Positions 47,401 through 59,800 of a stretch of DNA of 64,000 nt are shown here, in pieces (the stretch's first letter is position 1; each line of letters starts with the position of its first letter). The notes under the pieces are model-generated. The model did not search any database. It was not told the origin of the DNA and worked only from the letters and a program-made list of their open reading frames with translations. Location of the stretch: contig NC_061783.1 of the NCBI RefSeq assembly GCF_022458985.1, positions 11,956,913 to 12,020,912 on the forward strand, read 5' to 3'. Source of the DNA: Mugil cephalus. Its lineage: Eukaryota; Chordata; Actinopteri; Mugiliformes; Mugilidae. The translations under genes and the position numbers were made by a program.

Positions 47401-50400
47401 ACCAGCTGTAAAAGCTACTTATGTCTATTATGTGACTGTTGCAATAACATGGTTCTTTGGCCTGACATCATATTTGGAGTGAGCAGAGTATGGTGGTGAA
47501 ACTCATATTATTTAACGTCCTAGTTTCAGATATACAACGTTTTCTAAGAGCAGCCTGACTCTAGCAGTCTGGCAGGCCATACGTTTCTAGACAGAGGACT
47601 ACATAAGGATCTGAGGGGAGAGGGGATGAGAATGATCTGAGCGAAAACGGTGGCCTTGATTTCTACAATGCAACAGCAGAGAGATAAACTGAATAAGAGA
47701 GACAGTCTGTGCGATTATTGGAGGCAAGTGCTGCTCACCAGCTTTCTTCCAGATCTCCTCTGGGACGTAGCCAGACACGGGCCGGTGCAGCAACTCCCTG
47801 TGAATTTCTGTGGAGACGCAAACATACAGCCATTGTGTAGAAGTTAACCACTGTTTTGCATGACATACGGAGTGAAAAACATTGTCAAACCTGTGGGGTT
47901 ATTTATAGTTTCTTCCAAAAAATTGAGAAACAACATTTTTGTCAATGATCCAAGTGAGATGTAAAATAGCTAGGGCTTAATAGGGGCATGAATACGTATA
48001 GCTGACTGTACACAATTATGATGTATGACCCACCATTACCACATGCAAACTTTAAAATAGGGGGCCTAGCATTGAACCCTGTGGGACTCCACGTTTAATA
48101 ATGGCCTTTCTTGACATTGATTGCATACAGACCAATCCAGCATAAATGTAGAAACTTTAAATTAATAATAAAACATGGGGCTTTCATCTTTGGGCTTATT
48201 TAGCTGTGCTTTCAAAGTTCTTTGATGTTTCAAGTACTCAAATTTTACATTTTGAATTGCGTTTATTCTGTGGAGTTATGGTATGTAATAATACCTCTAA
48301 TACACTACATGCGTGCCATCTCCTACCTGATGTCGCATTTTCCTGTGCCGCAGGGCTCTGCTGCCTCGACTGCCCACTGGCAGCCCCCTTCTTCAACTCT
48401 TCAGCATCACTGTATCGCCGGATCCAGTAGTTGAGCTCCTCTCGGTCGGCCTCCTGGCACCGCCGCAGTACCGTCAGGGAACGCCTCGTTTTCTCCACCA
48501 TGTCCATGATACAGTTCAGCAGCTGGGAGGGACAGGGAACAGACACAGCGCTGAGTTTACACATTGCATAGATGGGTTCAATTTAGAGCAAGGGTGTAGC
48601 TGTGGAGGGTATGGTTCTAAAAACAAAAAACTAACATCTGTCATGTTATTTTTGTGTGTTATTACCATATTCATCTGTGTGATTGTGGAACAATAGCTAC
48701 AGAGGAACACTTTCCCTGTTGACATGTTGATTAGGTTTGGCAGGTAACACCTCTCCAGCTGCCATCCTACTTTATCACTTCAGTCAGTCAGTTATACATT
48801 TGTGTGCACTCCGTGTGATTGGTTGGTTAAATTTTCACTTCATCCAACAACAATTATTGCACAGTAAATGTGAGACTTTGTGTGATTTTTTCAATCAGTT
48901 TGAACATGTAAAAAGTAACGGATCGGAGCTTTAAAGGAGCAGAGCAACAATACAGATGGTGAGCATGCAATCAACAGTTTGTCAGTGTTGCCATTGCAGG
49001 CTTGTTGCACTGCAGGGAAACGGATTTACATGCAAGCATGCGCACAATGACATATTTACTTTCACTCTTTTAACATTTCTCTGATGCTGTCTAGTAATAT
49101 ATATATATACTTACAGCACAATAAACAAATATTTAGTGTTAACTTCGAGACAGAACTGAAGGGTATAGTAATAAAAAAATGTTATTACTTTTCTTACATG
49201 GTCAAGGTGCTTCCACTCCTCTGCCCATTCCCTGTCCGTCAGCCTGTGGTCAATCACTTCCTCCTGCCTGGTGCCTGTGTGCATACCTGTAAGAAAGACA
49301 AACAGACAAATAGACAGACAAAGAGCCAATCAGTACGGCACAGCGGGTCGATCAGTGTTACTCCATCACTCCGTCCATTGCCTTCCTTTTATCTATACTT
49401 CATCTGGCACCCATTTGACTCTCTCCATCCATTTCTTTCCCCTGCTGCCGCACCACTCCTTTTTTTTTTTTTGCTGTCTCCATATCCTTCTACCCACCCT
49501 GAGGGCAGGACTCAAATGACTGAGCTTCTAGTCCAGTAAACATCCATCACAAGGCCAGGCATGGTAAATGTCTCTCCTATTTTTAGAACATCTTCATTAC
49601 GTCCTCATCAATGCTTGGACTATGCAGAACAAATGCCTAAACGTGCCTCTGAGGACTGCTCATACATCTCACAGTGCAGAACTTCTGTTAGCCATTTGGT
49701 TACTTTGCTCTGCTTTGCTATGTTTTCTCTCTGGGGCTTCAGGAGGTCTTCTGGTTACAGAGACCGTCTGTCAGTCGCCTGTACCAGCAATCAACCGCAA
49801 TTCTGAAGCGCATAATGATTTTTAAAATGACTAATCTCCGTGGTATACTGTGTAAACAAGTAGGAAACTTGAGAAACGATGTCAAATGAGTATCTAAAAT
49901 AGTTTTCTTTCACAACATCTCCTCCAGTGTCCTCACCAATGGGCCTGGCTCTCTCGCGGATCTCCCGATGATTAGAAGCTGGGTGTCTGTAGGTGTCGCG
50001 GTAGTGATGGGCGATGGCCATGTCGTCTAGCCTGTAGTGCTGCTGGGGGAGGGGGCCTGGGTGAGGCATGCCGTTGGGTTGGTAGGAGAGCCCGTTGGAG
50101 GGGCTGAAACGCTGGGCAGGGCTTATGGTGCAGGGCCGTTTGCTGGGATGAACGTCTGGGTGAAGGGCACTGTCTCGCTCGAAGCCGTTCTCTTTGGTTC
50201 TGGTAGGAAACACAGACGGATGAGTTTTGAGTCTGTATTCACATACATTAGACCGTCTTTTCACCGAGTCTAGAACTGAGGTAGTTCTTAATAGAAACTA
50301 TCCTCTTTTGAATTTTAGAATGTGAAACAGGATCTGGCTGAATTGTTTGCAGTTACCAGTCTCTTGAACGTATTCTTTGTGCGGTGACAGGCTGGCAGAT

Positions 50401-50812
50401 AACAAAAGACACAAGAGTCACAATGGATCAGCAGAAAAAGAAAATAAAGCAGGCGAGAGCAGAGGACATATATGAGCCGGCGTGATGTTTATATCACGGC
50501 GGTTTTGTAAAAGTGAGTGATTGTTACAATTATTTTCAGCAAGAGCCAAACGTGAAACATGTCAGCACAACAAACTGCTCCACCCCCTCGTGCTGTTGTG
50601 ACCTGACGAAGTGATCGCTATGAAAGTCCACCTCCCTTGGAATCATCTTGGAATTTATTCATCAAAGGGCGAATGTGCGTGCTCACGCGTGGATACATAC
50701 TGTACATACGCACTCACACAAGTAGTTCCAAGGGGATCAGGTGGATTTTTGTTAGCCTGCTTCCGAAGATTAATATAGCCAGGTGGGCTCGTGTGCACAT
50801 GTGTGTCCGGAT

Positions 50813-50847
<35 letters not shown>

Positions 50848-53800
50848 CTCAGTTTTGTCAGTTCACATTTAAACCCGCCAACCTCCCCCACTATCCGCAG
50901 TCCCCCAGTTTCCTCTCTCCCTCTCTCAGATGAACAGATTGAACTTCTTAATGAGCTGTTTTTATGGGCTCCTAATGCTCATCCACAGCTCTCCATATGC
51001 TCTTTCCTTCCATCCGTCCATCTCTCCATCTCCCTTGACTCCCCCCACCCCCCACCCCACCCTTATCTCCCCAGCCTTCCTAGCTGCAACAATGTTTGCA
51101 TCTACTGAGCATATATGTGCACACACCTTCACAGAAGCCTATCGCTGCGTTGCACAGACGACACGCTGTACATGCTGTGCGTGCCAGTTCATGTGAGCGC
51201 ACCAGTGCCTGACAGTTAAATGTTTTCAGATTTTCTCATGATTTACACATGCATATTTATAAAATTTCAAAAACTTTTTTGATTTTACTTCCTTTGGTTA
51301 AGCTTTTTTGTTATTTCGTTGCAAGTCTGGAATACCTTTAAAACATCTGTTGACTTTCATTGACAGAAACAATGACTCTTAATGCGATCTGAATGAATTA
51401 ATTAGTGAAGGAGAGACACATTTTGTCACAAAGAGAAACTCGTTTGCAACAAATATTATGTAAATATGCTTAGAATGAAAAAATCCATTACAGCATACTG
51501 TAGGTACCAGTCATTTTGCAGCCTCAGCTCTTATTTAAATACAGAACTTTGTTGGATAATACATAGTATGCATTATACAACATGTATTGTCCCTTATATA
51601 GCGCATACTATTTCTTGGTTTCTGCCAGCCATCGTATTAATCAGCACGCATTGATAAAACATTGTTGTTTGTAATTAAAGATTCACATTCAAATTCCAAT
51701 ATTCTGACACAGGCTCCAATAAGTGGGAGTGCAGAGCAGAGGTAAGCAGAAACCAGGGGTGCTTAGCCAGCCATATTGGTGCTGGAAGCTCATCTGTATG
51801 TGTTATCAGCCCATCTCCCCAGACACACACACACACAGCCACACACACATAAAGGGATGCGCACACATGAATCGCACTCACGCTCTCGCACCAGATCGAG
51901 AATCCCGCACGCACACATTCACACAAAGAGGCCGCATTTTCCCACTGAATCCAGATGCCTGCTTAACTTTTTTTTCTTCCTCCATATATTCTCTTTCACA
52001 TTTACACGCACACCTTTCCCCTCAGCTCACTCCCCTATGCACCAGACGGCCTGCAAATATGCAGGTATTACAGAAAAAGTCTGCCTATCCGACTGTTGGG
52101 GGAAAAGAGAGGTGAGAATTATTAATATCACATTCAGCATTTTTCTCCCTCAGCAAATATAAAATGTACATTTTTCCTTTCCCTTGCCCGTGTTAAAAAT
52201 TTGAAATCCCCAGGACTTTCTCGGTTCCAAAACACAATGCATACATTGTACTTGAAGCACAGGCACAAACACACAAAGGATAAAAAAAAAAAAGAGTCAC
52301 TTCTGTCTAAGGAGCTAAAAATACTTCATGGTGTTTTATGTGCAGATGTTTTTATGAGTTGTGCATAGTCGCATTCGTTATTATAATTAGTAAAAATCCA
52401 TTTGCAAATGCACAGAAATCTACATATAGATGTATTATTTTTGTTTAGACTTTCACTGGGCTGGGAATGAGCTACAGTCTTAAACATGTATGCACACCTC
52501 ATTGGTTTGGACAGATTTTGCACATGTTTTTATTTCTGTTTTGGTGGGATGACTGATGGAGAGAGGAATGTATTTTGTGTGTGTGTGTGTTCCTGGACCG
52601 AACGTCTTAGTTCTTGTCCGTTAGAGCGGAGAACATTTAGTCATTACCACAGTCCGTGACACCAAATGGATGTAATGATTTGGCCGGGCTGAGGTTGAAC
52701 TGATGCTGAGTGAGACTCATGCCATGGACTTAAGCCAGCGTGGAAGTAGAGGATGACAAAAAAAAAACTAAAAGAATGGTTATAATGCGCATTTGCACCA
52801 GCTCTGGGGACCATATGAGTGTAGTTGCAGAGATCCCCCAAGAACCACATACCTTAAGGGCTTTATTTCTCACACCGAAATTGCGTAATATTGGTTGATA
52901 TTGCAACACTGGGTTCTGCACAACATACGGCAACTTTGCACATAAATTAGACTCGATAAAGCAGAGACTACACTATCAATCATTTACTTTTTTTTTTTTT
53001 CAAACCGACCCTGCGCTTGAAAACCTACTCCCGAAGTATAAGAGAGATCTAAAAACTACAACCAAAAAAGGGTTCCACATTCATAGGAACTACAGAAAAA
53101 GTTCTGCAGTCCAAAAAACATCTATGCACATCCTCTCTCTTCATTAAGACACAACTGTCCTTTGAGATGTGTTGCGTCTGGTCCACTTTTCCTATTTCTC
53201 CCTCTCCTCAGTTCCAGCCCATTAAGAGCAAGAGCCAGGAGCTGGGATGTCCATCGGAGCACATCACGAGGCCCGGTGGCGCACCGACAGACACTTCCCA
53301 TGCATTTACACGGCGCACTATTGCCGTCGCGTTGGCTCAGCTCGCGTCTGTGGAGGAACGTAACCAGCCTCAAAGGGATTTATGCATGAGCTCGAATAAT
53401 GAAGAGGAGAGAAAAGGGCTCAGCTGTTCTATGTGCGGAGCTTATACATCCGTATACATCTCCCTTCCTTCTCGTCGTCGTAGCAGCCGCGTGTTGGGTC
53501 TAACCCAAATTAACATCCACTAAAAGTTAAAATCCCAGAGCGGCGTTCTCGTCGTCTGATTCACCCACCTGTCTGGCGTCCTTCGCTTTCCGTTCTCGTT
53601 GACGTCCAGCAGGAGCTCGGAGGAATCCACCGGGGAGGTGGTGCTGGTGTCCAGGAGTAGCTGTTCATGCTGGGCCAGGTACTGAGCCGGGTTCTGCTTG
53701 GCGAGCCTGGCACAGTGCAGCAGCTCCCTCTGAAGGAGCGGCAGGTTGGCCTGCAGAAGGAAACGGCGCTGAATTATCATGAATTATCACTAATTTGGGA

Positions 53801-56800
53801 AACGGTGACGCAGCGTCCAAGCTTCAGACACTGATTGAAGTCAACTTCTAAAGAGGAAATATGCAGTCGGATACATAAATTGTACTAAATGCTTTGAGGA
53901 GACTGTAATAGGCTCTCTCTGTCTAGACTCTTTAAGTTGTGACAGTCAAAATGTAAATCTCTACACAGTTTAATTGAGTTCCTTTTAAAGAAACAGAACA
54001 CACCCAGCGTCATAATACATCACTATCCTCAGCGAAGCCTCCATGAAGAAATGTAATTTTCCCACTCTTTTCATTCCAAAAAGCACCAATTTGAGTTAAC
54101 AAGAGATCCATTTCTTCTGTGTCATCTCACCCCTCTTTGCTCATTACCACTGAGCCAGTGCCGCTTCCCGTGACCCAGGGTGCATTAACACCCGTAATGC
54201 CTCCCTATGGCACGTACAGTACATTTTCCTTTTTAAAAGAACAGCAGCTATTTCCAGTCTCTTTGACCCGCCGGAACAAGGGGGTCTGCTTTCTTGTGTG
54301 GAGTTACACGGCCGGGCAGGTATGGGAGCCTCGACTTCAAAGACATCTGATGGGGTGTATTTTGCGGCAAGAAGATGAAAGTGTTGCGTCAGGCGGGCTC
54401 AGAATGAGAGCGGGGGCTATTTTGCAGAGGTACATCACAAGAGCCTTTGGAGGGGCCATCTTTGCAAGTTTTGGGTTTGTTAATCTTTGTTTTGTCCTCA
54501 AACAAAAACCTTAATCTCTCTCAAAGCCTCCTGTCTGATTCCTTTTGCTTTGCTGTTTCCCCAGTGCGATAATCTTTTCCATATACTTTTAGTCACTCCT
54601 TCATTCTTTTTCCTGCCTCGTGTCTTACACTAGCTTACGCTTTTTTTTTTTTTCATTTGATTCAGTCTTTGCCAGCTTTATAGAGAAATAATACCAACAG
54701 AACCCGTCCAGGATTTGTTTAGTGGTATTAATGTTATATTCAAGTGAAAATCTCTCTCCAGTCTGTAGTAAAGGAAATGCTAAGTGCTGGCCTTCGCTTT
54801 ACCTGCCCGAGTTAATGGTCCGTTAATAGTTTATGATCGTAATTACCCTCTGAAAAAAAAAAAAAGAAAAAGGGGGGAGCGTAAAATAGATTGCTTTGAC
54901 CCTGGTGAACTCATCTTATATTAATTAGAGGTCACCCTAATTGCCAGAGAGATGTGGGATGCATTAACAAAAAGACTGAGTCAAGAAATGCAGACCACTG
55001 AAGAGGCTAGATCATTTTTCATATGATAAAGCACGCCGATCCACTTCTGTGTAGTTAACAAACATCTGCACTCGCGTTAAAAAAAAAAAAAAAGAAAAAG
55101 AAAAAAAAAACGGGAACATTTCAAGTAGTGTTCAGCAACCACAGCTAAAATCTGCTCAGGGTGATTTATTGTCGAAATGCTGGATTTGTCATTTTGTCAA
55201 ATGGTGCCAAAAAACAATTCAGAATGTGCCACGTTCAGGATGTGCTGCACTTTATCAACTTTCTCTTTGTAATTTGGAGGAGACTAGCTAGTTTTCGCGC
55301 GTCCATATTGTCCTATTTCAATTATTTTCTCGTCGCGAGTGTCTCTCACGGCTAAATGTATTCATTCCTCCCGTCGCGGCACGTCTCTGCTCGCGCTTGA
55401 CAGCAGAGGCGAGAAAACAAAAAAAAACAAAAAAAAACGCACAACTTTAACTTGAAAACAGAGAATCATTGTTAGCCTGTAAGCCTTGTGTGGCGGGCAT
55501 TCGGCCAGCACATCACGTCACAGGCATTGTGTGGTTTATGATTGCCTCCTTCCAGTAAAGAGTCCCCACCAATTTGTGGTTCAGTATTAAGAAAAAGGGA
55601 AAAGGAGTTTGCGAGGGGGCGGCGAGGCTGGAAGGGTCGACTCTGTATAACATTATCTTAATGAAAAACCCCGAGCCCTGACGTGCATTGTTGCAGCTGT
55701 GCTTCGACGCACCTATAAAAGCTCCCCCACACCTCCGACTGCTCTCTGCTACCATATGGTAGCTGGCATTAAAGGCCCCGCAGTGGGAAGACACTAAAAT
55801 TAGACTGGGGAGAAAGAGGAAGGCAGTGGAAGGAGCGATGGAGGGGGGGAAAAAAAGAAGAGGAAGAAAAAAAAAAGAGTTGCATCTTTGATTCCACAGC
55901 CATCCCGGTGATACACGAACCATCTGGCGAGGAGAGGGAAAGGGAAGGAGGGACCGAAAGATAGATGGGGAAGAAAAGAATGAGAAGGTGAATAAAGAAG
56001 ACGAGGGTGAGGGAGTGACGTGGGGAAGGAGAAAGGGAGGGGGCGCAGAGTCGCGGACTGTTAATGGGAGCTGCAGTGGGACCAGTTTGTGGATTATACA
56101 CGCTTGTGAATGTCAGCTCACACGTGCACACGTCCGCAGACGTGCACGTGCAAAGGTGGCGTAAACTGAGATGTGTTGAGAGACGACGTATGCCTGTCTG
56201 TCGCTCGGATACACACGGACAGAAAGGGAGGAGACAGAGGTAAACTGGTTCAAAAGGTGCATAAAGAAAGTGAGAAAGCCTTTCCAGAGGTGTGTAATAG
56301 AAACAAATGAGCCCTGTGTTTAGTGCTCTGCTCGTCCGTCCCTGCTCTCCACCTCTTAATACCACTCTGATATTGATCTCGGCTTCTCCTAGGCCCCATA
56401 ACATGATCTTAACTGCTGCTGCACAGTCCATCCCTCAATATGAACCCCACACCCATTTGTCATCTTTGACTACCAAAACAAATCACAGCGCCACCGCCCC
56501 CGCCGCCGCTGCCGCCGCCCTCACACCCAGTCTGCCTCCAATTTGTGCAGACGACCAGAATGCACACCTATCTGGCGCGGGACGCACGCTAACGGCCACT
56601 GTGCTGTTTGCAGATGAGAGAAACGCTGTCGTGGCCGAAACAAGGCGGCCGGTGACGCAGCCAGACGCTTAAGAGAATGCCCCTTCTTCTGGTAACTGCG
56701 CTAATGGCTCGAAATGGTACATAAATGGGGAAAATGCGGCTTAGTGGGAAGAATAATCAATAACAAACAATCTTGTAAGAGAAAGTGGAGGACGCTGGAG

Positions 56801-59800
56801 AGCGGCGTATGAATAGGGGAGTCGTCCTTGGACCAAAACCACACTCTACCGCGCCGTGTTCTGTTTCGGCATGTTTATTTTAAAAGAAACCCAACGTCTT
56901 TCCAGTTCGAGTATTGTACAGAAAAACATTATAGTTCGAACACAACGAGCCACGGGACCCAAATTAGGCAGAAAAACAGCAGAAAAACACAACTTTAGCT
57001 GTTGAACGGCAGAGAAACGAGAAAGGGCCAAGGAAGGGATGGAGAAAGAGAGAGATAAAGCTGCATAAGGAGAAGAGCGAGACTCCCAAAATAGGGAGAA
57101 CACAGGGATAAACGTCGAGAACGTAAGTATGCACATCTGGATCTGGGCTGGCTTAATGCTTTCCAGATTCGGATGATCAGTCAAAGAGGCAGGCAACCCT
57201 CTTGCAGTAATGGTATATTTAAATATCTACCTTCAGAAAGGGGATGACAAAAGGTCGCAGAGGGAAGTTGGTGGCTTCTTGGAGCTTGGAGTGAAATTCT
57301 TCGATGGTTAGCGTGGAATTCTGGAGGGGAGAGAGGGACAGAAAGAAAACACATGAATCCATGTGGAAGGCATTAAGTGATAATATTACTTATTGGAGGC
57401 TAAGCTATATCCTGGCCCGGAGTGACTGTTTTGGGTTTTGTAATAGGAAGCACATGGGCAGGCCATAGTGAAAAGAGCCGCAGAAAACAAAGACACATCT
57501 CTTTCAATTAACAAAACAAATGCGCATGCATGAGTCACGTCATTAAAGAATAGGCTGCATGAAGACATGCTCCTTAACCCGAATGTTGCCGGACATTTAA
57601 GTGCAGTTGGTTGTCGTGCTTTTCAGTCTATTGTCACATTATTGTTGTCAGCAGAAACTAAAAGCTGGACGCGTATTTTTGATGGCGAAGACATCTGTGA
57701 CTTGAGTAAAGGTTGGTTAATTTATTATACATGATTTATGTCGGGCAAAATAACAGATATGTTATTGTTTTGTACAGGAAATTTTGAATTGTGTTGTTTT
57801 CAAGTGTCTTTAAGTGAAATACAGTTTACTGGATGCCAGAACCTTGGTACATGAGCCTGCAAAAATAACCCAGGCTTGCATTTCCTCTTTATTTTTATCT
57901 ATATTTTCCGATTCAAATCAATCTTTGCCTGAAAGATCTGACATGAATTCATAGAATCCTCGGACTGATTTTTGGAAGACCATTTCCCGCTTTTTCTTTC
58001 CAGAAAGCAACACCGGTCTCGTACGAACGGTCTACCAAGAGATTAGTTTATGGGCGAGTGATATCCAAAACATGACGAAAGTACCAACCCTAAAAGCTGA
58101 TGTGTGGCAGCCTTTTGGATTAAAAAAAAAAGTATGACGACAGAGAGGAGTTGGATATACGAGATGTGCCAACTAGAGGTAAAATATTGTGGAAACACCA
58201 CAAATCTCCAAAACCAGCCAACATCACTTAATTATTAAACCTTTTTAATAGCTGGCTATTTGAATGAATAGCTATTTATATATGTAAATCATTTTAATAA
58301 ACAACCAGCTGGTTTAGGAATTGAAATATCTCTACATTAATTGTTGAATTGGAATCAAATTGATCCAGGAAATCAGAGGTGATAACCAGCGCTTCAGCAT
58401 CACGGGGTGGAGCAGGGAGATAAACAGGATATCATTTGTGTGTTGTCAAAAGATTTTAAACACGAATACTGAATGAGAGTGCGTTCCTCTTCTCCGGTTA
58501 CCTGTAACTCGCGTTAATGGCTGCCGGCACAGCAGTGACACCATTTTTCATTTTTAGCACTCTCAGGGCGTAGAGGAAGAGTGAGGAGGAAAGAGGTGAG
58601 CATGCAAAAAAAAAAGAAAAAAAAAACAAGGGAAGAAAAATCAAGCGAGACAGATATTATTTTTCCTCTCCCCACTCTCTGCTTTATTTCCCAGACCTGA
58701 ATTTTGTTACATTCAGTCTTACATCTGTTCGCCCAGATTGCGTAGGGGCTGTTCTTGACAGCTAGTGAAACCTCCCGAGTCTCCCTCTCTCCCTCTCCCC
58801 AGCACACAACTAGCTAATTAACGGTGTCACTCTTTTCAATAAGGCAGGGGGAGGGACAGAGACACACACACACACACACACACACACAGAGAGAGAAAGA
58901 GAAATAGAAAGGGGAGGCATGCAAACCGAAAACGACACAAGAGAGGCATGTGCATATGCAGACGGTGAGAAAAATAAACATAGTGAAGCCAAAAGGAGGT
59001 TATGCTCTGTGTGGCTAATTAAAAAAAAAATCCTCCTCCATCTCCTCCGCCTCCTCCTCCTCCTCCTCTCTGCACAACATTCAATCACTATTTCTGTATT
59101 CCCCTGCTCGTTAAACTCAGATCTACTCAGAGCTCACAGACGTGTGGTAAATCTTCAGATTTGCGCCTGTGCTTTATGCCGAATGCTTTTTCGCCGATAT
59201 CGCCTTGATGTAATCATGTCGCCGAGCAGGAGAACACATCTGTCTTTTCGAATCTCTGCCGGATTAATGTATTTTTAAGTTTGCAGGCTTGGTTTTGTGT
59301 TGTGTTGTGTTGTGTTAGAAATGCAGAAACACTGGCTGAAGGAAAGGCTTTTGCACATGCGGTAATTTAACATTTGTTGTCAATAATAAATTCTAATTTG
59401 GGATTTGAAGATCATGCGGCGCATTATTCACTTTATTTGTTGGATCTTAATTTGGGTAGATTAAAGCTTTAATTTGTGCGTCCTATTATACAGTCGCCAT
59501 TTGATTGTAATTACATCTATTTATTAGCTAAATAAATAAATAAGGTTTTAATATGCAGCTGGGTGAGTCATGATATCCGATACCTGCACAACCTCTGTGA
59601 TTAGCTGGATGCAAGAATAAGAAGTCGAATCCTTATGCCCATGATTTCCATTTTGTGGCATGTTATATTTCAGTTGACTATGTGTAGTCCAGCTAAATTC
59701 ATGTTTAATTTATGGCACTACAATTAATCCAAAGTGCGTTTACCGTAGGAAGGTGGCAGACTCAGGGTCAGATGTAACTGTCAGCATTAAAATTGCTGTG

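Noticed and set aside
49084-49539. 151-codon plus frame across runx1t1 exon
   Set aside because: Antisense to a confirmed runx1t1 exon and pyrimidine-rich beyond it.
55769-56431. 220-codon minus open frame
   Set aside because: Low-complexity Ser/Leu/Phe translation of a purine-rich intron stretch; no domain or splice signals fit.
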